The translations under genes and the position numbers were made by a program. A stretch of DNA of 64,000 nucleotides, from assembly GCA_036267955.1 (NCBI GenBank), contig DATAVB010000046.1, positions 1 through 64,000 on the forward strand. The letters run 5' to 3'. A model generated the notes under the pieces. It was not told where the DNA came from, searched no databases, and worked only from the letters and a program-made list of their open reading frames with translations. Each line of letters opens with the position of its first letter. Within the stretch, counting starts at the first letter, position 1. Positions 25,574 through 33,695 of this stretch are shown piece by piece. Source of the stretch: DATAVB01 sp036267955. Lineage in GTDB: Bacteria > Actinomycetota > Actinomycetes > Mycobacteriales > QHCD01.

Positions 25574-25960
25574 ATGCGTACCCGTATTGCTGTCATCGGC
25601 GGTCTCGCCGGAATCACCCTGCTGGCCGCGGGCTGCTCGAGTGACGATGGATCGACCGGCGGTTCGGGCGGCTCCTCGACGCACCATTCGTCGGGAGCGG
25701 TCAGCAAGCAGGACGCGTACGCCGTGGGCTGCCCGCTGGTGGACACCGCGCTCGGCGCCGGCACGGTGGCCAGGAAGCTCGCCTCGGCCGGACTGGGAAC
25801 CCTGCAGAAGAGCGGAAGTCTGTCCGCGGATCAGAAGCAGTGGGTGAGCGACGCGAAGGAACTGGTGTCCGCCTCCAAGCCGCAGGACGTGCCGGGGACG
25901 GTCCGCAGCCGGGTGAAGAAGGCCTGCGCCGACCACGGACAACAGCTGTCCAACCTCTGA
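25574..25960 (+). CDS. Small secreted lipoprotein
   Basis: A 128-residue protein with a Sec lipoprotein signal: basic n-region MRTR, hydrophobic core, and lipobox LAAGC at residues 18-22. A Gly/Ser/His-rich linker follows, then a helical domain with two cysteines (VGCPLVD and KKACADHG) likely to form a disulfide. I recognise no domain. It is probably anchored to the outer face of the membrane. The start is chosen from the -10 box seven bases upstream; GTG at 25565 is the alternative. The next gene starts four bases after the stop, so it may share a transcript with the ABC ATPase. Confidence 0.75.
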   Translation: MRTRIAVIGGLAGITLLAAGCSSDDGSTGGSGGSSTHHSSGAVSKQDAYAVGCPLVDTALGAGTVARKLASAGLGTLQKSGSLSADQKQWVSDAKELVSASKPQDVPGTVRSRVKKACADHGQQLSNL

Positions 25961-25964
25961 TCCC

Positions 25965-26999
25965 ATGTCCTTCATGCGGAAACTGTTCGCCGGCCACCGC
26001 GGCCGGGACGACGGTCCGGGTGGGGAGCAGGGGCCGGAGCCGGAGCCGGATCGGGCGCCGGTGGGTGCGTGGGAGCCCGACCCGGACGTGAGGTTGGATG
26101 GGGAAGTGGCAGAGACAGGTACGGACGGCGCGGTTGCACCGGCCGACAGCAGCAACTCCACCGTTCACAACGCCGCTGAGGAAAGCCCATCGGGCGACAT
26201 TGTCGTCCGGCTCGCCGGCGCCGGGGTGCGGCGCGGCCAGACCCACCTCGTCCGCGACATCAACTGGTCGGTCGAGCTGGACGAGCGGTGGGTCGTGCTG
26301 GGGCCGAACGGCGCCGGAAAGACCACGATCGTCCAGCTGGCCAGCGCATACCTGCACCCCACGACCGGCACGGTGTACGTCCTCGGCGAGCGGCTGGGCC
26401 GGGTCGACATCTTCGAGCTGCGGCCCCGCATCGGGCTGACCAGCGCCGCGCTGGCGCAGCGGATCCCCGGCGGCGAGCGGGTCGACGACGTCGTGATGAG
26501 CGCCGGCTACTCGGTCATCGGCCGCTGGCGGGAGTCGTACGAGGGGGTCGATGCCGCCCGGGCCGCGACGTTGCTCGCCCAGTTCGGCGTGAGCCACCTG
26601 TCCGCCCGCGCGTTCGGGACCCTCTCGGAGGGCGAGCGCAAGCGGGTGCAGATCGCCCGGGCCCTGATGACCGACCCGGAGCTGGTGCTGCTCGACGAGC
26701 CGGCGGCGGGGCTGGATCTCGGTTCCCGGGAGGACCTGGTCGCCCGGCTGGGCCGGCTGGCGGCCGACGCCGACGCGCCCGCGTTGATCCTGGTCACCCA
26801 CCATGTCGAGGAGATCCCGCCCGGTTTCACCCACGCGCTGCTACTGCGCGAGGGCCGGGTGGTGGCGCAGGGCCTGCTCACCGACGTGCTCACCTCGGAG
26901 AACCTGAGCGCCACCTTCGGGCTGCCGCTGACCCTGGAGCGGGCCGGCGACCGGTACTTCGCGCGAGCGACCGGAGAGCCTCCCACCGCGATGTCCTAG
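25965..26999 (+). CDS. ABC transporter ATP-binding protein
   Basis: A 344-residue nucleotide-binding subunit. Walker A is GPNGAGKTT, the signature is LSEGERKRVQIARAL (a variant of LSGGQ), Walker B is LVLLDEPAAGLD, and the switch histidine lies in LVTHHVEEIP. About 80 residues before the ATPase domain form an acidic, proline-rich, probably disordered tail. The ATG lies four bases after the lipoprotein stop without a good ribosome site; a GTG at 26106 would remove much of the tail and is possible. No permease gene adjoins, so it may serve a remote transporter or act in the cytoplasm like ModF/ABC-F-type proteins. Single ATPase domain excludes ABC-F proper. Confidence 0.88.
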   Translation: MSFMRKLFAGHRGRDDGPGGEQGPEPEPDRAPVGAWEPDPDVRLDGEVAETGTDGAVAPADSSNSTVHNAAEESPSGDIVVRLAGAGVRRGQTHLVRDINWSVELDERWVVLGPNGAGKTTIVQLASAYLHPTTGTVYVLGERLGRVDIFELRPRIGLTSAALAQRIPGGERVDDVVMSAGYSVIGRWRESYEGVDAARAATLLAQFGVSHLSARAFGTLSEGERKRVQIARALMTDPELVLLDEPAAGLDLGSREDLVARLGRLAADADAPALILVTHHVEEIPPGFTHALLLREGRVVAQGLLTDVLTSENLSATFGLPLTLERAGDRYFARATGEPPTAMS

Positions 27000-27030
27000 G
27001 CTCGGCGCACCTGAGGAGAGGAGCGCGGAC

Positions 27031-27810
27031 GTGGTGCAGGCGGTGTCACTACAGGTCGAGGACGGGGTGGGCACGATCCGGTTGGATCGCCCGCCGATGA
27101 ACGCGCTCAACGCCGAGATCCAGGACCAGATCCGGGCTGCCGCCGTCGAGGCGGGCGGCCGCGACGACGTACGGGCCGTCATCGTCTACGGCGGGGAGAA
27201 GGTGTTCGCCGCCGGCGCCGACATCAAGGAAATGGTCGGCATGAGCTATCCCGACATGGCCGCCCGGGCGGCAGCTCTCACCGGCTGTCTGGATGCGGTG
27301 GCACAGATCCCCAAGCCGGTGATCGCCGCGGTCACCGGATACGCGCTCGGCGGCGGGTGCGAGCTGGCCCTGACCGCCGACTTCCGGGTCTGCGCGCAGG
27401 ACACCAGGCTGGGGCAGCCGGAGATCCTGCTGGGCATCATTCCCGGCGCCGGGGGGACGCAGCGGCTGTCCCGGCTGATCGGCCCGTCGCGGGCCAAGGA
27501 ACTCATTTACTCCGGTCGTTTCATCGCCGCTGAGGAGGCATTGACGATCGGCCTGGTCAACCGGGTGGTTCCGTCGGCCGAGGTCTACTCGGCCGCGCTG
27601 GAGTGGGCCAGGACGTTCGTCTCCGGGCCGGCAATGGCGCTGCGGGCGGCAAAGGCGGCCATCGACGGCGGCCTGGACGGCGACCTCGCCTCCGGGCTGA
27701 AACTGGAAAGCCACCTGTTCGCCGGGTTGTTCGCCACCGAGGACCGGACCATCGGAATGACGTCGTTTGTGGAGAACGGGCCGGGCCAGGCCCGTTTCGT
27801 GGGTCGCTGA
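27031..27810 (+). CDS. Enoyl-CoA hydratase/isomerase
   Basis: A 259-residue crotonase-fold enzyme, likely hydrating trans-2-enoyl-CoA in fatty-acid or amino-acid breakdown. The oxyanion-hole segments are visible (FAAGADIKEM and YALGGGCELAL), and the glutamates of the active site fall in the expected LGQPEI and IPGAGGTQ region. The GTG at 27031 follows a strong GAGGAGAGGAG ribosome site. The stop shares one base with the next methyltransferase start. Length and motifs are standard. Confidence 0.93.
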   Translation: MVQAVSLQVEDGVGTIRLDRPPMNALNAEIQDQIRAAAVEAGGRDDVRAVIVYGGEKVFAAGADIKEMVGMSYPDMAARAAALTGCLDAVAQIPKPVIAAVTGYALGGGCELALTADFRVCAQDTRLGQPEILLGIIPGAGGTQRLSRLIGPSRAKELIYSGRFIAAEEALTIGLVNRVVPSAEVYSAALEWARTFVSGPAMALRAAKAAIDGGLDGDLASGLKLESHLFAGLFATEDRTIGMTSFVENGPGQARFVGR

Positions 27811-28778
27811 TGTCCGAGCCCAGCGGAATTGCAACCGGCGGGGCCGGTACGGAGGTTTCGGCCGAAGAGGTTCAGGCGGCGTTCACGGACCCGAAACTCG
27901 CCAACGTGCTTTATCACGATTGGGAGTCCCAAAACTATGACGAGAAATGGTCGATCTCGTTCGACGAGCGCTGCATCGACTATGCCCGCGGTCGTTTCGA
28001 ACTCGTTGCCGGTCGGGCCGGATGGCCGTACGGGCGCGCTCTGGAGTTGGGCTGCGGCACCGGCTTCTTCTCGCTGAACCTCAAACAGGCCGGCGTTCTG
28101 GATCAGGTCGCGGTTACCGACATCAGTCCGGGGATGGTTGCTGCCGCCCAGGCCAACGCGCGCGGGCTCGGATTCGAGATCGACGGCCGGGTGGCCGATG
28201 CGGAGTCGATTCCGTATCCGGACGAGTCCTTCGACGTGGTTGTCGGACACGCGATCCTGCACCACATCCCCGATGTGGAACTGGCGCTGCGCGAGGTGCT
28301 GCGGGTCCTGAAGCCCGGCGGCCGGTTCGTCTTCGCCGGCGAGCCGACCCGGGCCGGTGACGCCGTCGCCCGGAGGTTGTCGCGGGCGACCTGGTGGTCG
28401 GCCACCCGGGCCACCAGATTGCCGGTTTTGGCCGCGTGGCGGCGCCCACAAGAAGAACTCGACGAATCGTCCCGGGCCGCGGCATTGGAATCGGTGGTGG
28501 ATCTGCATACCTTCCCACCCGCGCGGCTGCGCCGAATGGGCATCGCCGCCGGCGCCGTGGATGTCGAGGTTCGTACCGAGGAACTGTCCGCGGCCTGGTT
28601 CGGCTGGCCTGCGCGCACCCTGGAGTACGCGGTGGCGCGGGAGAAGCTGGGCTGGGGTTGGGCGATGTTCAGTTACCGCGCCTGGCAGCGGCTCTCGGCG
28701 GTCGACGCCGCGGTCTTCGCGAAGTTCGTCCCAGCCGGGCTCTTCTACAACGCCCTGATCACTGGCATAAAGCCATAA
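27810..28778 (+). CDS. Class I SAM-dependent methyltransferase
   Basis: A 322-residue methyltransferase. Motif I is LELGCGTGFFS, the acidic end of strand 2 is in VTDISPGM, and LHHIPDVE plus VLRVLKPGGRF give motifs of the Ubie/methyltransferase-11 class. The start ATG shares a base with the preceding TGA (TGATG), so expression is coupled to the enoyl-CoA hydratase. An N-terminal segment of about 60 residues and a long C-terminal helical region of about 120 residues flank the core. The acceptor may be a lipid-like or fatty-acyl compound given the neighbour, but this is inference. Confidence 0.88.
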   Translation: MSEPSGIATGGAGTEVSAEEVQAAFTDPKLANVLYHDWESQNYDEKWSISFDERCIDYARGRFELVAGRAGWPYGRALELGCGTGFFSLNLKQAGVLDQVAVTDISPGMVAAAQANARGLGFEIDGRVADAESIPYPDESFDVVVGHAILHHIPDVELALREVLRVLKPGGRFVFAGEPTRAGDAVARRLSRATWWSATRATRLPVLAAWRRPQEELDESSRAAALESVVDLHTFPPARLRRMGIAAGAVDVEVRTEELSAAWFGWPARTLEYAVAREKLGWGWAMFSYRAWQRLSAVDAAVFAKFVPAGLFYNALITGIKP

Positions 28779-28962
28779 CAACCGTAAACGAGTCCTCCCG
28801 TTCAGCGATTTCGCGTGCTACGGTCGCCCAAGTCGGTCGATGTTCCAAGTCGTGTTGGCACGTATGCGGGACTACGGCAGGGAGCAGGCTTCATCGCCGG
28901 TTCCATACGACTCGGCGTCCGCGAGGTGCGGGCGTCGCACCGTATCCCGGGGAGCACAAGGA
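28779..28962 (+). promoter_or_regulatory. Long leader of the cold-shock gene
   Basis: 184 bases without a gene, ending in AAGGA before the csp ATG. An extended -10-like TGCTACGGT (TACGGT at 28819-28824) suggests a transcript leader of about 130 bases. Long structured leaders are typical for cold-shock mRNAs. Confidence 0.45.
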
Positions 28963-29166
28963 ATGGCACAAGGCGCGGTCAAGTGGTTCAACGCTGAAAA
29001 GGGCTACGGTTTCATCGCCGTAGACGGTGGCGGAGCGGATGTCTTCGTTCACTATTCGGCAATTCAATCTGATGGCTATCGCAGCCTCGAAGAGGGACAG
29101 CGGGTGGAGTTCGACACCACGCAGGGCCAGAAAGGCCCGCAGGCGGAGAACGTCCGCCCCGTCTGA
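28963..29166 (+). CDS. Cold-shock protein
   Basis: A 67-residue OB-fold RNA-binding protein. RNP1 (KGYGFI) and RNP2 (DVFVHYSAI) are intact, and the length is that of CspA-type proteins. It binds single-stranded RNA and melts structures. The ATG follows AAGGA. It has a long leader and a strong terminator, and stands as a single-gene transcript. Confidence 0.96.
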   Translation: MAQGAVKWFNAEKGYGFIAVDGGGADVFVHYSAIQSDGYRSLEEGQRVEFDTTQGQKGPQAENVRPV

Positions 29167-29176
29167 GCCGATCGGT

Positions 29177-29223
29177 CCGAGCCCGTCTGGTCGCGACATC
29201 ACGTCGTGACGAGGCGGGCTCGG
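29177..29223. terminator. Hairpin after the cold-shock gene
   Basis: 29177-29197 pairs with 29203-29223 over about 21 positions with four mismatches and a 5-base loop. It is ten bases after the csp stop and directly upstream of the next leaderless promoter (TACCGT at 29237). Confidence 0.8.
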
Positions 29224-29236
29224 CCGTCTCGGCTGT

Positions 29237-29242
29237 TACCGT
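29237..29242 (+). promoter_or_regulatory. -10 box of leaderless acyltransferase promoter
   Basis: TACCGT seven bases before the GTG at 29250, no ribosome site. Confidence 0.5.
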
Positions 29243-29249
29243 CACCGGC

Positions 29250-29891
29250 GTGAGTGATCCACGTCAGGCCCGGTTTCTGACCTGGGCGTCGTTGCGCTGG
29301 GTGGTGCGACACCGTGCCTGGACCCGGTGGTATCTGGTGCGGTACTGGCGATTCCTGCGCCTGCGCCTGCGGTCCCCGCACATCGTCACCGAGGGATTCG
29401 TCTTCCTGGGTCGGCGGGCCGAAGTCTATGCACGCAAGGATCACGGCCGGATCATCCTGGGCGCCTGGGTCCACATTGGTGACCGGACCGCGATCCGCTG
29501 CCACGAAGGCACCCTGCGGATCGGGGACAAGGCCGTCTTCGGTGGCGGCGACACCGTGAACTGCTATCTCGACGTCGAAATCGGACCCGCGGTTCTCATT
29601 GCCGATGACGTCTACATCTGCGACTTCGACCACATCACCGACGACATCGCAATCGCTATCAAAGATCAGGGCGTGGTCAAGTCATCCGTCCGGATCGGGC
29701 CGGATGTGTGGCTGGGTACGAAGGTGGCCGTTCTGCGCGGCACCAGGATCGGCCGTGGCTCGGTCCTTGGAGCGCACAGCGTGGCGAGGGGGACGATCCC
29801 GCCGTACAGCATCGCGGTCGGCGTGCCGGCGAAGGTGGTCCGCAGCCGGCTCGATCCCCGGGAGAGCCCGCGGCCGAAGACCGTCGGTTAG
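29250..29891 (+). CDS. Hexapeptide-repeat acyltransferase
   Basis: A 213-residue protein with a left-handed beta-helix made of hexapeptide repeats (IGDRTAI, IGDKAVF, IADDVYI, IGPDVWLG, IGRGSVLGA), ending in the VGVPAKVVRSR segment seen in O-acetyltransferases of the NodL/LacA/WcaF group. Basic residues (WVVRHRAWTRWYLVRYWRFLRLRLR) fill the N-terminal 40 positions and may be an amphipathic membrane contact. It should acetylate a sugar or a similar acceptor. It precedes a cysteine-synthase-like gene by nine bases; serine acetyltransferase is a possible reading of that pairing, but the N-terminal SAT domain is missing. Confidence 0.85.
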   Translation: MSDPRQARFLTWASLRWVVRHRAWTRWYLVRYWRFLRLRLRSPHIVTEGFVFLGRRAEVYARKDHGRIILGAWVHIGDRTAIRCHEGTLRIGDKAVFGGGDTVNCYLDVEIGPAVLIADDVYICDFDHITDDIAIAIKDQGVVKSSVRIGPDVWLGTKVAVLRGTRIGRGSVLGAHSVARGTIPPYSIAVGVPAKVVRSRLDPRESPRPKTVG

Positions 29892-29894
29892 GGT
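29889..29894 (+). promoter_or_regulatory. -10 box overlapping the acyltransferase stop
   Basis: TAGGGT starts at the TAG stop of the acyltransferase and ends six bases before the GTG at 29901. It would give the following gene its own leaderless transcript. Confidence 0.4.
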
Positions 29895-29900
29895 CGCGTA

Positions 29901-30998
29901 GTGAGTATCAGCGCCGATGCGTCCACAGTCGACCGATGTTGTCCCGACAGCAGGGCCTGGGTCAGCCACGCCATCGCCCAGGTCGAGGCCGACGCGAACC
30001 GGTCGGCCGACACCCACCTGATCAGCTTTCCGCTGCCCCCGGAGTGGGGGATCGACCTTTATCTGAAGGACGAGTCGACCCACCCGACCGGCAGTCTCAA
30101 GCACCGGCTGGCCCGGTCGCTCTTCCTCTACGCGCTGTGCAACGGCTGGATCACCGAGTCCAGCACGGTCGTGGAGGCCTCCAGCGGATCGACCGCCGTT
30201 TCGGAGGCGTACTTCGCGCAGATGTTGCGGTTGCCCTTTGTTGCGGTGATGCCGGCGACTACCAGCCCGGAGAAGATCGAGCTCATCGAATTCCACGGTG
30301 GACAATGTCATCTCATCGAGGACCCGACGAAGGTCTACGAGGAATCGCGGCGGCTGGCGGCCGAAACCGGCGGGCATTTCATGGACCAGTTCACCTTTGC
30401 CGAGCGGGCGACCGACTGGCGTGGCAACAACAACATCGCCGAATCGATTTACGAGCAGCTGTCAATGGAACGCCATCCGGTGCCGCGCTGGATCGTCGTC
30501 GGCGCCGGCACCGGCGGCACGAGCGCCACGATCGGCCGCTATATCCGTTATCGGCAATACGACACCTGCCTGGCCGTGGTCGATCCGGAGAATTCCGCAT
30601 TCTTTGACGGCTGGTCGCATGACGACCCGACGTCTGTCGTCGCCGGCGGATCGCGGATCGAGGGCATCGGCCGGCCCCGTATCGAACCGAGTTTCGTCGG
30701 TCAGGTGATCGACCGGATGATCAAGGTGCCCGACGCGGCGTCGATGGCGGCGATTCGGCTGCTCCGCAAGGTGATGGGTCGGCGGGCGGGCGGCTCGACC
30801 GGGACGAGCCTCTGGGGCGTCTTCCAGATCATCGCCGAAATGCGTGCGGCCGGACAGCCGGGCAGTGTGGTCACGCTGCTGTGTGACGGTGGCGAGCGAT
30901 ATGCCAACACCTACTACAACGACGAATGGTTGGCCGGCCGCGGCCTGGATATCGGACCGTACGAGAAACAACTGGAGCGCCTATTCCCGTCAGAATAG
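29901..30998 (+). CDS. PLP-dependent cysteine synthase / Cds1-like desulfhydrase
   Basis: A 365-residue fold-type II PLP enzyme. The Schiff-base lysine lies in HPTGSLKHRLA, the phosphate loop in VVGAGTGGTSA, and the substrate loop in ASSGSTAVSEA. Spacing and the long N-terminus match the Cds1 group (Rv3684-like), which degrades L-cysteine to sulfide, pyruvate and ammonia; classical CysK enzymes are about 310 residues and have a different SGNT loop. It is convergent with the DUF885 gene only six bases away, with no terminator in between. A cysteine-synthase reaction cannot be excluded. Confidence 0.85.
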   Translation: MSISADASTVDRCCPDSRAWVSHAIAQVEADANRSADTHLISFPLPPEWGIDLYLKDESTHPTGSLKHRLARSLFLYALCNGWITESSTVVEASSGSTAVSEAYFAQMLRLPFVAVMPATTSPEKIELIEFHGGQCHLIEDPTKVYEESRRLAAETGGHFMDQFTFAERATDWRGNNNIAESIYEQLSMERHPVPRWIVVGAGTGGTSATIGRYIRYRQYDTCLAVVDPENSAFFDGWSHDDPTSVVAGGSRIEGIGRPRIEPSFVGQVIDRMIKVPDAASMAAIRLLRKVMGRRAGGSTGTSLWGVFQIIAEMRAAGQPGSVVTLLCDGGERYANTYYNDEWLAGRGLDIGPYEKQLERLFPSE

Positions 30999-31004
30999 GC
31001 GGGA

Positions 31005-32501
31005 TCAGAGGGCGGCGTCCATCAGGCCGAGCGGGGGAGCGCCGAGTTCCAGCAGCGCGCGGTGCAGCCGGGGCAGGCTGAAATCCGATCCCCATTGTCG
31101 GCGGGCCTTTTCCCGCAGGTCGAGGATCGCCAGTTTCCCCCAGGTGTAACGGCCGTACGTCGGGTCGAAGGTGCCGCGTTGCGCCTCGGACGAGGCCGCC
31201 GGCCCGGCCAGAAATGCGTCCGCCTCGAATCTCCGGGTGGCGTCGCGGACCGTCATCGTCCCGGTGTGCAGCCCGATTGAGCAGGCCAGCCGGGTCACCC
31301 GTACCAGCGCCTCGATCGCGACACCCGCCGCATAGCGCGCGTCCCCGGCGCGGAAACCCTCGTCGAGCGCCATTTCCTCGGTGTAGTGCGCCCATCCCTC
31401 GATGAACGCCTCGCCCAGCAAGGTGCGCCGGACCGGGCTGTCCACATGGCGCAATGCGACCCCGTGCGAATAATGACCGGGAGCCACCTCGTGCACCGTG
31501 ATCGCCGGCAGGGTCGCCGCGCTGAAGACCTGGAGCCATTCCCGCTGCTCCTCTTCCGGCCACTGCGGCGACGGCGGAGTCACGTGGTACCAGGATGGTC
31601 CGGCCGGCTCGCCGGGCGCCGCCCAGGACATCATCGCCATCGACCACTGCCGGGACTCCGGCGCCGGCCCGACCAGGCATTCCCCGTCGTGGAAGGGCGC
31701 GAGCTGATGGCGCTCGGTCCACTCGATCACCTCGGCGGTGAGTTGCCGGGCCTCGGTGAGCACGCCCTCGGCGTCGGGATGGTCGGCGAGCAGCTGCGCC
31801 ACCACGGCCTCGACCCGCTCGCCCGGGGCGATCCGGGCGCATGCCTCGGTCAGCATGGCGCGCAGGCGATCCCGCTCGGCGTCGGCCCGGCCGGCGAGTG
31901 CGTCCAGGTCGACCGGCAATGCCTCGGAACTGCCGAGCAGGCGGGCCAGCGCGGGGCCGCCGAGCGAGGTGTCCGGCGAGCCGGTCCGGGCCAGCCCGGT
32001 CAGGTGTTGCACGAGCCTGAAGTGCGCCGTCAGTGCGGCGTCCTCGGAGCCGCCGTCGCCCGGTCGCAGCCCGGAGCCGAGACCGCGGGCGGCGCCGAGG
32101 GTCGCGGCCGCGATGGGCGCCGCGACGGCGTCGAGTGTTGTCACCGCGGCGTCGATCGCCTCCGGCCAACCCGCGACGTGCTTGGCGCGGGCCTGTTCCC
32201 GCTCGGCCAGCGGCGCGTACTCCCGTTCGTAGCAGGCAAGGTCAAGATTGGCGACGTGGTACAGCGGATTGCTGCGGTGCTGTTCCAGCTCGCCGTATAC
32301 GACCCGGGTGGCTTCCTCGAACGCGGCAAGATGCGCGTCGTCGTGCGAATCCGCCAGCGCCGGACCGCCGAGCGCGGCCAGCGCTCGCGCCACGCCGGCG
32401 GCCGAAAGGTCCTGCACGACACCGTCGTACTCGTGCCGCCCGGAATACTCCCGGACCGTCGGGACGGAGAGATCACACAGGGCGCGCAGTCTGGACTCCA
32501 T
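31005..32501 (-). CDS. DUF885 family protein, probable metal-dependent hydrolase
   Basis: A 498-residue, mostly helical cytoplasmic protein of the DUF885 family. The zinc-peptidase-like motif is HEVAPGH, around residue 340, and a downstream FIEGWAHYTEEM supplies the second glutamate, as in M32-like gluzincins. Family members are thought to be peptidases but are poorly studied. The start is the ATG at 32501, seven bases after a TAAATT -10 box (32509-32514 on the minus strand), which points to a leaderless transcript; TTG at 32510 overlaps that box. No signal peptide is seen. Confidence 0.82.
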   Translation of the reverse strand: MESRLRALCDLSVPTVREYSGRHEYDGVVQDLSAAGVARALAALGGPALADSHDDAHLAAFEEATRVVYGELEQHRSNPLYHVANLDLACYEREYAPLAEREQARAKHVAGWPEAIDAAVTTLDAVAAPIAAATLGAARGLGSGLRPGDGGSEDAALTAHFRLVQHLTGLARTGSPDTSLGGPALARLLGSSEALPVDLDALAGRADAERDRLRAMLTEACARIAPGERVEAVVAQLLADHPDAEGVLTEARQLTAEVIEWTERHQLAPFHDGECLVGPAPESRQWSMAMMSWAAPGEPAGPSWYHVTPPSPQWPEEEQREWLQVFSAATLPAITVHEVAPGHYSHGVALRHVDSPVRRTLLGEAFIEGWAHYTEEMALDEGFRAGDARYAAGVAIEALVRVTRLACSIGLHTGTMTVRDATRRFEADAFLAGPAASSEAQRGTFDPTYGRYTWGKLAILDLREKARRQWGSDFSLPRLHRALLELGAPPLGLMDAAL

Positions 32502-32508
32502 GGGCTGC

Positions 32509-32514
32509 AATTTA
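32509..32514 (-). promoter_or_regulatory. -10 box of leaderless DUF885 promoter
   Basis: TAAATT on the minus strand, seven bases before the ATG at 32501, no ribosome site. Confidence 0.5.
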
Positions 32515-32571
32515 GGCCACCGGCAGATCTGCTCGAATCACGCCCCGATCAGTTCCCGATCGAGGTGCGCT

Positions 32572-33588
32572 TTACCCGTGGCGGCCAACGGTGCTTTCCC
32601 GGACCACCAGCCGATGTGCGGCCTGCACCTCGCGCGGCGGGGCCTGCGGTTCACCGGCGATGCGGGAGGCCAGTAATTCGACCGCGACCCGGGCCAATTC
32701 GTCCTTGTCCGGCGCGATCGTGGTGAGCGTCGGGGTGGAGAACCGCCCGTCCTCGATGTCGTCGAAACCGACGATCGCGATCTGCTCCGGCACCGCGATA
32801 TCCCGGCTGAGCAGGGTACGCAGCGCGCCCAGCGCCAGCAGGTCGGTGAAGCAGAAGACCGCGTCCGGTGGATCCTCGAGCTCGAGCAGTCGCCGCATCG
32901 CCTCCGCTCCGTCGGCCCGGTGATAGCTCGCGGCCGGCATCACCAACCGCCGGTCGTACGGGATTCCGGCGGTGGCGAGCGCCTCGCGGTAGCCGGCCAA
33001 CCGGAGCGGCGCGGTGCCGAGGTCGCTGCGGGCCTGGTCGCCGATGGCGGCGATCCGCCGCCGGCCCAGACCAATCAGGTGGTCGGTGGCCTGGCGGGCG
33101 GCGAGCACGTTGTCGATGACCACGTGGTCGGCCGAGCCTTCGGCGACCAGCTCACCGAGCAGCACCATTGGGGTGTCGTCGAGGCGGTCGGTAATCTGCT
33201 CCCGCGAGGAGGCCAGCGGGCTGAAGATGAGGCCGTCGATGAGCTGGTCGCGGATGCCCTGCAGCACGATCGACTCGCGCTCGGGCAGCCCGTCGGTCTG
33301 ATCGATCAGAACGGTCCAGGAACGCGCCTCGGCGGCCTTGATGACACATCGGGTCAGCTCCGCGAAGTACGGCAGATCCAGTTCCGGCAGGGCCAGCGCC
33401 ACAATGCCCGAGCGTCGGTTGCGCAGATTTCGGGCCGAGAGATTGGGCCGGTAGTTGAGTTCGTCCAGGACCCGCTGGACCCGTTCCCGGGTGGCGACGC
33501 TGACGTGCTCGTAGCCGTTGACGACATTGGACACGGTCTTGACCGACACACCGGCGCGGGTTGCAACGTCGCGCAGGCTGGTGGCCAT
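32572..33588 (-). CDS. LacI-family transcriptional repressor
   Basis: A 338-residue repressor. The N-terminal LacI helix-turn-helix reads LRDVATRAGVSVKTVSNVVNG and the hinge helix lies near RVLDELNYRPN. The remainder is a periplasmic-binding-protein-like sensor that should bind a sugar. It is transcribed away from the GH51 arabinosidase gene; the 107-base gap between them holds a promoter with a palindromic operator, so it probably controls the arabinoside operon and itself. The ATG follows GGGGAG by eight bases. Confidence 0.93.
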   Translation of the reverse strand: MATSLRDVATRAGVSVKTVSNVVNGYEHVSVATRERVQRVLDELNYRPNLSARNLRNRRSGIVALALPELDLPYFAELTRCVIKAAEARSWTVLIDQTDGLPERESIVLQGIRDQLIDGLIFSPLASSREQITDRLDDTPMVLLGELVAEGSADHVVIDNVLAARQATDHLIGLGRRRIAAIGDQARSDLGTAPLRLAGYREALATAGIPYDRRLVMPAASYHRADGAEAMRRLLELEDPPDAVFCFTDLLALGALRTLLSRDIAVPEQIAIVGFDDIEDGRFSTPTLTTIAPDKDELARVAVELLASRIAGEPQAPPREVQAAHRLVVRESTVGRHG

Positions 33589-33633
33589 CGTGCAGACTCC
33601 CCGTCACAGATTCGTCACAGCAACGCTATCAGG

Positions 33634-33662
33634 TTGACTCAGGCACTTTACAACGTTGGAAT
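33634..33662 (+). promoter_or_regulatory. Promoter and LacI-type operator of the arabinoside operon
   Basis: A -35 box TTGACT at 33634-33639, a 17-base spacer, and a -10 box TGGAAT at 33657-33662. The 8-bp palindrome CAACGTTG at 33651-33658, with a central CG as in most LacI operators and flanks TT...AA that extend the symmetry, covers the end of the spacer and the start of the -10 box. Bound repressor would block polymerase. Confidence 0.65.
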
Positions 33663-33695
33663 AAGTGGTAGAACTCTCAGTTCAGGGAGGTGGTC

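Noticed and set aside
29250..30998. Serine acetyltransferase plus cysteine synthase pair
   Set aside because: The acyltransferase lacks the helical N-terminal domain of serine acetyltransferase, and the PLP enzyme resembles Cds1 in length and loop sequence; kept only as an alternative.
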